From a bacterium (GTDB lineage: Bacteria > JAJVIF01): 64,000 bases of DNA. Of the stretch, positions 36,148 through 45,031 are shown in pieces. The translations under genes were made by a program, and so were the position numbers. Positions within the stretch are counted from its first letter, which is position 1; each line of letters opens with the position of its first letter. The notes below the pieces were generated by a model. The model ran no database searches and was not told the origin of the DNA. It was given only the letters and a program-made list of their open reading frames with translations. Where the stretch lies: positions 124,001-188,000 of the forward strand of contig JAJVIF010000001.1 in assembly GCA_022072165.1 (NCBI GenBank). Direction: 5' to 3'.

Positions 36148-36186
36148 CTACAAAAGCAACAGCCCCCCGGCGAGACCGGGGGGCTG
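36148..36186 (-). terminator. Terminator of the 36210-37703 lipoprotein gene
   Basis: A perfect 11-bp GC stem (36160-36170 with 36176-36186, loop CGAGA) is followed on the minus strand by TTGCTTTTG. It ends the member-4 transcript. Confidence 0.88.
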
Positions 36187-36209
36187 GCGATCACTTGTGG
36201 CAACGACGA

Positions 36210-37703
36210 CTAGTTCGTCGCGACAAACGCCGCCTGGTAGATCACCGGCTTCGCCGGATTCGCGACCGGAGCCGGAGTAGTCTGGTCGTTCAGGTAGAGG
36301 TAGGCATACGGTGGCCCAGGGGTGATGGTCGCAGAGGCTTCGGGATCCTCGACCCGCACCATGACCCAGACCCCACCATCAACACCGCCGGTCGTGCTGG
36401 TCTCGTTGCTGATGCTGATGTTGTAGGTCAGCTTGTCAGCATAGGTCCCCACGCCGGAGTTCGGGGTGTTGGGATCAGCGACCGTGACATTTGCGTTGAG
36501 GAGGTCATTGCTGGCCACTTCAATCGCGGTCAGTCCGGCGGTCCCGACCGGGATCTGGTCGAGGTTCGTGCCACCCGCTCCCGGGAAGCCCGCATCCTCG
36601 GTCGCGCCAAAGTCATAGTCGACCACGCCGACCACCAGGTCGCCCGGGGTCGCACCCGTCAGGGTCAGACTCTGGATGCCGATGTTCTCCACGTCCTGCG
36701 CGCCCCAGGGCATGCGATACGCGAACTTGGAGGGGTCAGAAGAGGGGAGGCGATTGGCGCGCTTCTCTGTGGAAGTCGTGCCACCACGGGGATCGATGTA
36801 CTTCGCGATCGCGACGAAGTCGAGATCAAAGGAGCCACCTTCAGCCAGATCGGGGTCGAAGGTGATGGAGTTGGACGCGATCTGTCCGTGATGCAGAGCA
36901 CCATAGCCGGTCCAGCTGGCGTTGTTGCTGCCGATGGTAGCGTTCTGCCAGCCGCCGGCACCGGCGTTGTAGTTGCCGGCCTCGTTGCCGCTGTTGCTGA
37001 TCGCTGCGCCGCCGGCAGTCGCCTTGCGGGGATCCTGGCTCTCATTCACCAGCACCTTGTACGGCCAGGCGTTGGCACCGTTCTGCGCCGGGAAGTTGGC
37101 AAGGTTCACCATGTCCACCGGGTCGTAGTAGCCATCGGCGTCCTTGACCACTTTGGTGTTCGCGACAATCGTCTCGGCACCGAAGGTGAAGGTGTAGTCA
37201 TCCTGGTTCAGAGCGCTGGCCTCATCATCCACGAGCCCGGAAGGCGCGGGTGTAAGGAAGACCACACGGCCAGTGACCGCCAGGTCGGCACGATTGGCCG
37301 CTGTCGCGGGACCCGCCAGGTTCGACGGAGCCGCGAAAGGATGCTGGATCGTGTAACCCACGACCACATTGCCGCCACCATCAAGCCCTACCGTCGTCAG
37401 CTCAAACCCACCGCCGAAGGCCGTGAAGAACTGATTGATCGGCAGGTTGTACTGGTCGCCAATGACGCTCGCGGAGCGATCCACCACCGGGACAATCTCG
37501 CCGGTCATGGTGGTGACATCCACACGCATCCGGAAGTGGCCGGCGTTGGAAACAACCATGCCCTGCTCAGTGTGAATGGCAAAGCTGTCGTTGGAAGAGG
37601 GGAGCGCGGCTGCCGCCGGCTCGGTGGGCGTGGAAGAGGACGAGCAGCCCATGAGAGCCGCAGTCGCCGCACCCACAAGGGACCACCAGCAGAGGGTTCG
37701 CAT
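36210..37703 (-). CDS. Lipoprotein of the shared-module family (member 4)
   Basis: This 497-residue protein has a signal peptide and lipobox AALMGC, with Cys20. Shared landmarks are VIGDQYNLPIN, IQHPFAAPSNLAGPATAANR, VTGRVVFL, DGYYDPVDM, GYGALHHGQIA, YIDPRGG, KRANRLP and FAYRMPWGAQDVE. It is more divergent than members 2 and 3. ATG 37703 was chosen over the longer frame (to 37835) because the signal peptide begins there and GAGG lies 8-11 nt upstream. No known domain was recognised. Confidence 0.85.
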   Translation of the reverse strand: MRTLCWWSLVGAATAALMGCSSSSTPTEPAAAALPSSNDSFAIHTEQGMVVSNAGHFRMRVDVTTMTGEIVPVVDRSASVIGDQYNLPINQFFTAFGGGFELTTVGLDGGGNVVVGYTIQHPFAAPSNLAGPATAANRADLAVTGRVVFLTPAPSGLVDDEASALNQDDYTFTFGAETIVANTKVVKDADGYYDPVDMVNLANFPAQNGANAWPYKVLVNESQDPRKATAGGAAISNSGNEAGNYNAGAGGWQNATIGSNNASWTGYGALHHGQIASNSITFDPDLAEGGSFDLDFVAIAKYIDPRGGTTSTEKRANRLPSSDPSKFAYRMPWGAQDVENIGIQSLTLTGATPGDLVVGVVDYDFGATEDAGFPGAGGTNLDQIPVGTAGLTAIEVASNDLLNANVTVADPNTPNSGVGTYADKLTYNISISNETSTTGGVDGGVWVMVRVEDPEASATITPGPPYAYLYLNDQTTPAPVANPAKPVIYQAAFVATN

Positions 37704-37876
37704 AAGTCGAGCCTCGTGACGAAGGAGTGAGGTGAGAGAGCCGCCTGCGCGGGTACTTCCCGGCAACCACCCGCTGCAAGGGAGTCGTTGCCGCCAGTCC
37801 TGACATATGCCATGCACCAGACGTGCGGGAAGCACGCTGCAAGGTCGGTATATGGCTGAAGAGAACTGGTCTGCTG

Positions 37877-37905
37877 ATTATGTCCGGTCCGGGGCTGCAG
37901 TGCAA
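37877..37905 (-). promoter_or_regulatory. Promoter of the 37703 lipoprotein gene
   Basis: Minus-strand TTGCAC (37900-37905), 17-nt spacer, CATAAT (37877-37882). The predicted leader of about 166 nt to ATG 37703 contains a stem closing CGGCAAC with GTTGCCG. The length is nearly the same as the leader of the 33986 gene. Confidence 0.7.
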
Positions 37906-37963
37906 GATTTTTCCGCAGATTACTCAGGAAGACCGCGACCCGCTGGGGAGGCGCGCTACCGGA

Positions 37964-37969
37964 TACAAT
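37964..37969 (+). promoter_or_regulatory. -10 box of rnpB
   Basis: TACAAT at 37964-37969 lies 7 nt before the first nucleotides of the RNase P RNA P1 helix. No convincing -35 hexamer is seen. Confidence 0.6.
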
Positions 37970-37975
37970 GCCCCT

Positions 37976-38348
<373 letters not shown>

Positions 38349-38381
38349 TTTTTCTCTCAAGTTTAGACTACCAAAGCTGAA

Positions 38382-38403
38382 CCATTAGTGCTTTCGCTAA
38401 TGG
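38382..38403. repeat. AT-rich hairpin between rnpB and the H1-like gene
   Basis: A perfect 7-bp stem (CCATTAG, 38382-38388, with CTAATGG, 38397-38403) encloses an 8-nt loop. It may be a secondary terminator after rnpB. The rest of 38349-38565 holds a TATCAT -10 candidate at 38497-38502. Confidence 0.5.
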
Positions 38404-38565
38404 AGTCGGATCAGGCGGGGAACTTAATCAGTTTTGAGGAGAGGCAGTGTCGCTTCATTTCGTCTCCCTCGACCCACACCACGCTATTCCATTTGGTATC
38501 ATGCTCCGAGTCTTCAGCCCCAGGATCGCGGTCTTTCCAGCGAGCCTGTACAGGGATGGCTAACC

Positions 38566-39804
38566 ATGGCCCGCGCCACTGCTACTCGGACGACCTCCAA
38601 AGCGGCGACCGCTAAGGCACCGGCTGCTTCACGTACTGCTGCAAAGCGCGCTGCTCCAGCTTCAAATGGACGGAGCACCAAAGCTGCATCGGCGAGCGCA
38701 ACCAGGGCTTCGTCGAAGGCCGCTCCGAAGACCGCGCCGAAAGTAGCACAAAAAGCAGTCAGCCCGAAAGCGGCCGCTGCAAAGAAGCCAGCGACCCTTC
38801 CAGCAAAGACCTCAAAGGCTCCGGCCACCTCAAAGTCTGCGCCTGCACCGAGAAAAGTGGCATCAGTTCCAGTAAAGAAGACCACTCCCGCAAAGGCTGT
38901 GCCCGCGACCAAAAAAGCCGCGCCAGTCACGAAAGCACCAGCCCGTAAAGCCACGATCCCTACAAAGCCAGCGACGAGCGCCCGCGCGGCCGCTGTTAAG
39001 CAAGCCCCCGCTCCGGCGGCTAAGGCATCGGCGCGCAAATCGACTCCTCCAGCCGTAGCAAAGAAGCCAGTCCCTTCTAAAGCCGTTCCCGCCGTGAAGA
39101 AACCGTCAGCCGCTACGAAGCCGGTCGCAGCAAAAAAGGCTGCTCCAGCGAAGCCTGTGGCGAAAACGACAACCAAGGCAGCCGTGAAAACAGCACCAGC
39201 GAAATCGGTGAAGCCAGCTGCTGCGCCCGTCAGGCAGGCCGCCACAAAGACAGCACCGGCGAAGACATCAGCAGTACCGGCAGCGCCGGTCATCAAAACT
39301 GCTGCAAAGGCCGCACCGGCGAAAAAGACAGCCGCCCCTGCGCCTCCGGTCAGGAAGCCGCCGATCCGACGTGTGATCGTCGAGCAACCGAAAGAGATTT
39401 ATCGCCCACCGAAGAATGCCCCCCGGATTCACGGAGTCGCGGATGTCATCTCCGATGGCATGAACCTCCTCTCACGGGCTCGCGTGTTCGGGATGGCCAC
39501 ACAGGTCGACACGACACAGACCAATCTCCCGATTCCGGACCGGACCTTCGAGTTGCGGACCGAGATCTCGAAAAAGCAGATCCTGGCGGAACGGGGACTT
39601 GGGCAGCGCCCACCCCTGAAGGAAGTCATGTTTCATGTCCTGCTCTCCGCCCGGGGAGGGCTGAAGGTCAGCGACATCGTGCTGCGCGCCAAAGAAGTCT
39701 ATGCCCGGCTCCAGCGCGAATGGCCCCAGGTCCAGCAGGACGAGCATCACTATGTCTATGAGCTCCTGAAAAGCGACGACTACTACGGCTTTCAGGAAGT
39801 CTGA
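38566..39804 (+). CDS. Histone H1-like Ala/Lys/Pro-rich protein with C-terminal winged-helix-like domain
   Basis: This 412-residue protein has a highly basic low-complexity tail (residues 1 to about 265) built of AKK, PAK, KKAAPA and KTA motifs, like eukaryotic H1 and bacterial H1-like DNA-binding proteins. The C-terminal part (about 330-412) has a predicted helix-turn-helix-wing arrangement (LKEVMFHVLL, GLKVSDIVLRAKEVY, HHYVYELLKSDD) reminiscent of HARE-HTH domains; that assignment is inference. Probably nucleoid-associated. ATG 38566 lacks a good ribosome-binding site. Confidence 0.8.
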   Translation: MARATATRTTSKAATAKAPAASRTAAKRAAPASNGRSTKAASASATRASSKAAPKTAPKVAQKAVSPKAAAAKKPATLPAKTSKAPATSKSAPAPRKVASVPVKKTTPAKAVPATKKAAPVTKAPARKATIPTKPATSARAAAVKQAPAPAAKASARKSTPPAVAKKPVPSKAVPAVKKPSAATKPVAAKKAAPAKPVAKTTTKAAVKTAPAKSVKPAAAPVRQAATKTAPAKTSAVPAAPVIKTAAKAAPAKKTAAPAPPVRKPPIRRVIVEQPKEIYRPPKNAPRIHGVADVISDGMNLLSRARVFGMATQVDTTQTNLPIPDRTFELRTEISKKQILAERGLGQRPPLKEVMFHVLLSARGGLKVSDIVLRAKEVYARLQREWPQVQQDEHHYVYELLKSDDYYGFQEV

Positions 39805-39927
39805 TTCCGGCTATCGGTGCTGAACATCCGGAAGTCCCGCACACTCTCAGGGTTACCAGTGCGTGAGGGGGAGAGGTCGCGCCTCACATTCCTCGCAGAT
39901 GGCCCGGTCTGTGCCACACGCGGTGTC

Positions 39928-39933
39928 TATAAT
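39928..39933 (+). promoter_or_regulatory. -10 box for the 40001 lipoprotein gene
   Basis: A perfect TATAAT 67 nt upstream of the GTG start at 40001. A matching -35 hexamer is not evident. Confidence 0.5.
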
Positions 39934-40000
39934 CGGACTGTATCCCCGCCCGGTCTTCTGATGAGACTGGACGAGGTGACGTGCCTGAAGGAGGCGGACT

Positions 40001-42331
40001 GTGACGCGCGCATCGCGGCTCTCGCTGTTCATCCTGGGATCGCTGCTCCTCGCCAGCTGTGGCGGAGTCGCCAGAAATCCATCTGAGCCTAATTTTCCCG
40101 GACGCGGCACGCCACAGCAGCCTGGTGCCAATACGGCAGCACAGGGTCAGGCAGGCGCACCGGGACAGCCTCCTTCGGCGGATCAGGACCCGAATCTGCA
40201 AGGTGCAAGCACCCCGGAGGATTTCCGGGACCGGGCGCATGTCGCCCTCATCGGCGGTAACCTGGTGACCGGGGCCAATGGCTACGTCAAGCTGGTGGAA
40301 CTGAAGCCCGATGATCCGGAAGCCGCCTTCGGTCTCGCGGTCACGACCCTCTGGCGCGATGCCGAGCACTTTGCTCCCTTCACCGCCTCTCAGCTTCCCC
40401 TCACGTTTTTCAATACACCCCTGATGCTGGTCCCGACCCTCTTTCCGCAGCCCCTGGCGCAGGAAGATGGATATCTCTGGCGACTTCTGGCGCTGAGCGC
40501 GGATAGCCAGCCTGGCCTGGACCCCCAAAAAGTGCTGCAGGATTTTCTGGCTGAGGCGGGGATTCAGGCCCCCAAGGGCGACGGACTCCGCCCGCAGCCC
40601 GCGCAGATCGATCCCGATGTGCTGCAGCGACTCAAGCAGGGGAATCTTTCCCCCAGCGGGGGCCGTTCTGGTGCGCCAGGGAAAGATGAAAAAACTGGCG
40701 GTGAAGCCGGCGACGCGAATCAGTCGCGTGGTGGACGAAGTCGGGGGGGGGATGACGGTGCCCGGACCGGCAACCGGAGTGCCAGCGAACCCGACACACG
40801 ATCAGGTCAGCAAGCGCTGGAAGAGAAGCGAGGGCTCGGCGATCCCACGAAAGCGGGAGATGATGCACTGGCTGGGACGAACCCCGGTGGCCGTTCCGGA
40901 TCGAATCCGGCAGCAACCGGCGGGACTGGCGCTGCTTCAGGATCGCCTGCAGCCGTTTTGAGCCAGACGAAGTACGTGAACTTCGAGCGCGACCGGGTGG
41001 GGCTCGAACTCCTGCCCAAGATGCGGACCTACCTCACTCAGCGGGCCGCCCTGAGCTTTACCTGGGAAGGTCGCAGCGCCCGGCTCAGCCAACTCCGGGC
41101 CAGTGTTGATGGTCTGCTGACGGCCCTGGAGCGCAGCAAGGGGAATGTCAAAGACAACTTCCATGTGGAACTCCCCATCCTGATGGGAACCGTAAACTCG
41201 CCGGAAGTCCATCAGATCGCTTTTGAAAAGCCCGACTTCGAGATGCTCCGGCAGCAGCTGCGCCTCATCAAATGGCTCCTCGATTACCGAAGCCAGTACA
41301 CCACCGCCGGGCAGTGGAATTTCCTCGTCCCCGCCACCGACTCTGACACCGATGGGCTGCTGGCCCCCTCCGAATACTACCCGGCGGCTCCGTTTGGCAC
41401 CTTGACGGAATCCTCTAAGGAATCACTCAAGGGGATGCGGGCGCAGTTGGGTGAAATCCTGCGCGACTCCGGCGATGCCATGCAGGCCTATCGCGATGCC
41501 CGGGTCTATGAGCAAAGCAACAAGAATTATCTCCTGCCCCGTGCGCTCAATCAGAGCCTGGAGCGAGTCCTGCTGGACGAGTACAACCGCTTCCTTGAAG
41601 TCTCACTGGCGTTGCCAAAAGACGAGGCGGAGGTGCAGCTCTCCTATGGCCAGGACTCCGGATCACCGATGAGTGTCCGGTATGCCGGGCTCTTCGATGG
41701 CACCCTGAGCGATGTCCGAAGCCTGCTCCCCGCATTTGACACCACGCATCGTCAGCTGGCGGCTGCTGAAGGACGTCCCACGACCCTGCTGCCCGGCATC
41801 CTCCCGGATGGAACAGCTTTCGGTGTCTGGATCGACCGGCAGATTTCTGTGGATGGCGTCATCGTGAAGTCTGGTGCTCCCCTGGTGAAAGCGGATCTGA
41901 AATCCGGAGAAGCCTCCACCCAGACTGCCGAATTGACCGGTCTCTTCAGCCTTCCCAACCTCGCGATCACGCCGCTTCTGGGACGTGAAATCACAGTCTC
42001 CGGGGCGGGACTCACCGAGCCGGTCACGCTCCTCGTCCGGGTGCCGAACGTCATCTGGGACGTCTCGATTCCCCTGCAGCATGGCGCTGGCGCGAACGCG
42101 CCTCTCTCAGGGGGCATTGTCACTTCGGGCACCGACGCTGGCGTGGTTTCAACGCCTGGTGGCGGGACCGGACTCCTCAGTGGAGCCGCGGGCAAGATCG
42201 CAGAAGAAACGAAGGACGCGGCGGAATCAGGGGAAGAGGACGCCGATGCCGCCGAAAAGGAAGAACGGGCGAGAAAAGAAGCCGAAGATGCGGAGGGAGG
42301 ATCCCGGGGCGACACCAGCACCGACTCATAG
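40001..42331 (+). CDS. Large lipoprotein of unknown function
   Basis: This 776-residue protein has a signal peptide and lipobox LLASC, with Cys20. An N-terminal helical, TPR-like region follows (NGYVKLVELKPDDPEAAFGLAV). Residues about 210-320 are a Gly/Arg/Ser/Asp-rich linker. A mostly helical middle precedes a beta-rich segment near 630-685 (DGVIVKSGAPLVKADLKS, carboxypeptidase-regulatory-like), and an acidic Glu/Ala tail ends the protein. GTG 40001 follows AAGGAGG. No family recognised. Confidence 0.8.
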   Translation: MTRASRLSLFILGSLLLASCGGVARNPSEPNFPGRGTPQQPGANTAAQGQAGAPGQPPSADQDPNLQGASTPEDFRDRAHVALIGGNLVTGANGYVKLVELKPDDPEAAFGLAVTTLWRDAEHFAPFTASQLPLTFFNTPLMLVPTLFPQPLAQEDGYLWRLLALSADSQPGLDPQKVLQDFLAEAGIQAPKGDGLRPQPAQIDPDVLQRLKQGNLSPSGGRSGAPGKDEKTGGEAGDANQSRGGRSRGGDDGARTGNRSASEPDTRSGQQALEEKRGLGDPTKAGDDALAGTNPGGRSGSNPAATGGTGAASGSPAAVLSQTKYVNFERDRVGLELLPKMRTYLTQRAALSFTWEGRSARLSQLRASVDGLLTALERSKGNVKDNFHVELPILMGTVNSPEVHQIAFEKPDFEMLRQQLRLIKWLLDYRSQYTTAGQWNFLVPATDSDTDGLLAPSEYYPAAPFGTLTESSKESLKGMRAQLGEILRDSGDAMQAYRDARVYEQSNKNYLLPRALNQSLERVLLDEYNRFLEVSLALPKDEAEVQLSYGQDSGSPMSVRYAGLFDGTLSDVRSLLPAFDTTHRQLAAAEGRPTTLLPGILPDGTAFGVWIDRQISVDGVIVKSGAPLVKADLKSGEASTQTAELTGLFSLPNLAITPLLGREITVSGAGLTEPVTLLVRVPNVIWDVSIPLQHGAGANAPLSGGIVTSGTDAGVVSTPGGGTGLLSGAAGKIAEETKDAAESGEEDADAAEKEERARKEAEDAEGGSRGDTSTDS

Positions 42332-42372
42332 CCTGACGATCCTTACCTGGCGATAGCGGCCAGTGACCTGCA

Positions 42373-42396
42373 GGCCCCGGTCAGTGCGCCGGGGCC
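42373..42396 (+). terminator. Terminator-like hairpin after the 40001 gene
   Basis: A perfect 8-bp GC stem (42373-42380 with 42389-42396) with an 8-nt loop; the tail GGTTGCC is weakly T-rich. Confidence 0.5.
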
Positions 42397-42448
42397 GGTT
42401 GCCGCAAGCAGGCTAACGTTCGGTCTTTAGCATAGGGGCACTGAATCC

Positions 42449-43249
42449 TTGACCACTACTCCCTCGCTCATTGACACCCACTGCCACCTCCGGCTCATTG
42501 ATGGGCCAGAGGCGGTCCCGGACATCGTGTCTCGCGCACGGGAAGCCGGGGTCACGACCATGATCAACGTCGGCTTCGATGACCCCACAAATCGCGCAGT
42601 GCTTGATGAAGCCGCCACCCATCCAGGTGTCTTCTGTACGCAGGGCGTCCACCCCCACGAGGCCGCTAAAGCCACGGAGGAAACTTTCGCGTGGATCGCG
42701 ACCCATGCCGATGACCCGCGGGTCGTTGCGCTGGGGGAGATGGGCCTGGATTACTTCAAGGAGTACTCCGCCATCCCGCGGCAGCATGAAGTGTTCGAGC
42801 GCCAGCTGGAGATCGCAAAAACGACCGGACTGCCAGTCGTGATTCATAGTCGCGATGCTGCCGACGATACTTTCGCAATGCTGCAAAAGGCATCCTTGCC
42901 GCAGGGCGGCATCATGCACTGCTATGCCTACGATGCTGACTGGGCAAAACGCTTCCTCGATCTGAATTTCGATATCTCCTTCAGCGGGGTCCTCACCTTC
43001 AAAAAGGCCGAGGCTCTGCACGTTGCCGCGACCACCCTGCCGCTCGATCGGCTCCATGTCGAAACCGATGCCCCCTGGCTCGCACCGATGCCGCATCGGG
43101 GTCACACGAATGAACCCGCCTATGTGGCGCACACCGCAGCCGCCCTGGCCCACTATCGACAACTACCGCTCGCGGAGGTCGCGGCGCAGCTGGCGCTGAA
43201 CGCCCAGCGACGCTTCCCGCGATTGACGCTACCCGGAGGGGCGAGCTGA
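42449..43249 (+). CDS. tatD: TatD-family metal-dependent deoxyribonuclease
   Basis: This 266-residue TIM-barrel hydrolase has the TatD motifs: LIDTHCHL (first metal pair), GVHPHEA, LGEMGLDYF, LPVVIHSRDA, MHCYAYD, and the C-terminal HVETDAPWLAP. TatD proteins act as 3'-5' exonucleases on damaged DNA. The start is TTG 42449 in this frame; a TAGCAT -10 candidate at 42428-42433 would leave a very short leader. It overlaps nothing and is followed 5 nt later by lspA. Confidence 0.93.
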   Translation: MTTTPSLIDTHCHLRLIDGPEAVPDIVSRAREAGVTTMINVGFDDPTNRAVLDEAATHPGVFCTQGVHPHEAAKATEETFAWIATHADDPRVVALGEMGLDYFKEYSAIPRQHEVFERQLEIAKTTGLPVVIHSRDAADDTFAMLQKASLPQGGIMHCYAYDADWAKRFLDLNFDISFSGVLTFKKAEALHVAATTLPLDRLHVETDAPWLAPMPHRGHTNEPAYVAHTAAALAHYRQLPLAEVAAQLALNAQRRFPRLTLPGGAS

Positions 43250-43254
43250 GCCGT

Positions 43255-43944
43255 ATGTGGGACAAAGCGCGCTACGTTGCCATCATCGTGATCGCAACCC
43301 TCATCGACCAGCTCACCAAAGCGTGGGTCCTCGAGCACCTGCGGGGGAAACCACCGATCGTCATCTGGCAGGACCAGGCTTCAGGGCAGGTCTGGTTCCA
43401 GTTGCAGTTCACCTACAACACGGGAGCCGCCTGGGGGATGTTCTCAGGCCACACGGAGTATCTGGCAGCCCTGTCAGCCGTGATGATCCTGGTGATGGGC
43501 TGGGTGCTGATTCAGGCGCGTAACGACGAACGACTCCTCTCGGTTGCTCTGTCCCTCATGCTGGGAGGCGCGTTTGGCAATCTCCTCGACCGGGTGCTGC
43601 ATCAAAAGGTCACCGACTTCCTGCACTGCTACCTGCCCATCGGTCCGTTCGTCGAATGGCTCGCGAACACGACCCACATCCCGGCGCTGCAGGAGTTCTA
43701 CGCCACACAGATCTACAACGGGGTCTATGACTTCCCGATTTTCAACATCGCCGACTCCGCCGTGGTTGTCGGAACCTGTTTGCTCCTCATTGCTCTGATG
43801 CGCCCCGTACCGGATGAACCGCCGGAGCCCAGCCCTGCCGCTGAAATCTCCGACGCGACCCCGGCTGATGCGCCAGTCGCGGAGTCCGACGAAGCTGATG
43901 ATGCGGATCGCCCCCTGGCAGCCAGCGTCGCTGGACATGACTGA
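43255..43944 (+). CDS. lspA: Lipoprotein signal peptidase II
   Basis: LspA cleaves prolipoprotein signal peptides after lipid transfer, needed for the many lipoproteins in this window. It has four hydrophobic segments and the motifs DQLTKAWV, YNTGAAWGMFSG, GGAFGNLLDRV and FNIADSAVVVG; the two catalytic Asp are in the last two. At 229 residues it is long: about 30 extra residues lie between TDFLHCY and YDFPIFNIADS, plus an acidic C-terminal tail of about 45. Confidence 0.94.
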   Translation: MWDKARYVAIIVIATLIDQLTKAWVLEHLRGKPPIVIWQDQASGQVWFQLQFTYNTGAAWGMFSGHTEYLAALSAVMILVMGWVLIQARNDERLLSVALSLMLGGAFGNLLDRVLHQKVTDFLHCYLPIGPFVEWLANTTHIPALQEFYATQIYNGVYDFPIFNIADSAVVVGTCLLLIALMRPVPDEPPEPSPAAEISDATPADAPVAESDEADDADRPLAASVAGHD

Positions 43945-44986
43945 AACACCAGCTCCCGTGAATCTGCTGACGTTTCAGGCGTCGTCTGATGGACGTCTCG
44001 ATGTTGTGGTGACCGCCTGGCTGCAGGCCCATCCGCTGCCGGACCGGCAATGCAGTCGGAGCCAGATCGCCAGCTTTATCGAGGATGGCCTCGTGATGGT
44101 CGGCAAGCGGGTCGTCACGAAGCCCTCTCACAAGGTGCAGGCCCGGACCCACATTCAGGTACAGCTCCCGCCGCCGCCCGCGACCAGACTGGTGCCCGAA
44201 GAGCATGACTTCGATCTGCTCTATTGTGATGACCACCTGCTGGTCGTGAACAAGCCCGCTGGCCTGAGGGTCCACCCGACCCCTGAAGACCCCACCGACT
44301 CCCTGGTCGCCGGGGTCCTCGGTCGTGATCTCTCACTCGCGCCCGCCGGCGGTGATCTCCGGCCTGGGGTAGTCCACCGGCTGGACAAAACGACCAGTGG
44401 TGTCATGGTCCTGGCCCGAACAGATGCCGCCTATCACCAGCTCGTGGTGGCATTTCGTCAGCGGACCCTCACCAAGCAGTACCTCGCCCTGACTGCCGGT
44501 CATCTTCCGCAGATGTCAGGCGACATCGATGCCCCCATCGGTCGCGACCCCGCCCATCGGAAGCGATTCGCCGTAGTCGGCGATGGCAAAGCCTCGCGCT
44601 CGTCATATCAGGTACTCGAGCGGACCCCGGTCGGTGATCGGGTCGAACTGGCGCTCCATACCGGACGCACTCATCAGTTGCGGGTGCACCTGCGGCATAG
44701 CGGCGCTCCGGTGATGGGCGACAAGACCTACGGCGGGGCGGTCCAGTCCGCCCTGATCAGCCGGCTGGCGGGCCGGGCGGAGGGATGGGGTGGCGACACC
44801 CTGCAGGCACGTCGTGCCCTCCAGGAAATCGCCGGACTGCTGCAGCCCTATCCTGGCAACTCCCTCCATGCCTGGCGACTGGGATTCGTCCATCCCCTCA
44901 CTGGCGAGCCCCTCCAGTTCGAAGCGCCCCTTCCCGATGTCCTCGAGCGGATCCTGAACGCCATGCGCTCCAGCACCAGTCGCTAG
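43937..44986 (+). CDS. RluD-family 23S rRNA pseudouridine synthase
   Basis: This 349-residue protein has an N-terminal S4-like RNA-binding domain (CSRSQIASFIEDGLVMVGKRVV) and a pseudouridine synthase domain (VVNKPAGLRVHPT, catalytic Asp in VVHRLDKTTSGVMVLA, and HTGRTHQLRVHLRH). This is the RluA/RluD family; the exact uridine modified cannot be told. ATG 43937 overlaps the lspA stop by 8 nt, so the two are co-translated. An earlier in-frame start at 43814 lies deep in lspA. Confidence 0.9.
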   Translation: MTETPAPVNLLTFQASSDGRLDVVVTAWLQAHPLPDRQCSRSQIASFIEDGLVMVGKRVVTKPSHKVQARTHIQVQLPPPPATRLVPEEHDFDLLYCDDHLLVVNKPAGLRVHPTPEDPTDSLVAGVLGRDLSLAPAGGDLRPGVVHRLDKTTSGVMVLARTDAAYHQLVVAFRQRTLTKQYLALTAGHLPQMSGDIDAPIGRDPAHRKRFAVVGDGKASRSSYQVLERTPVGDRVELALHTGRTHQLRVHLRHSGAPVMGDKTYGGAVQSALISRLAGRAEGWGGDTLQARRALQEIAGLLQPYPGNSLHAWRLGFVHPLTGEPLQFEAPLPDVLERILNAMRSSTSR

Positions 44987-45031
44987 CCCTTGCCGCCAGC
45001 GCGCCGGTAGTCGTGGGACAATGAACACGGC

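Noticed and set aside
35964-37730. A 588-codon plus-strand open frame opposite the 36210 lipoprotein gene
   Set aside because: It starts inside the tandem repeat and mirrors a real lipoprotein gene with its own promoter and terminator; it shows no recognisable domain.
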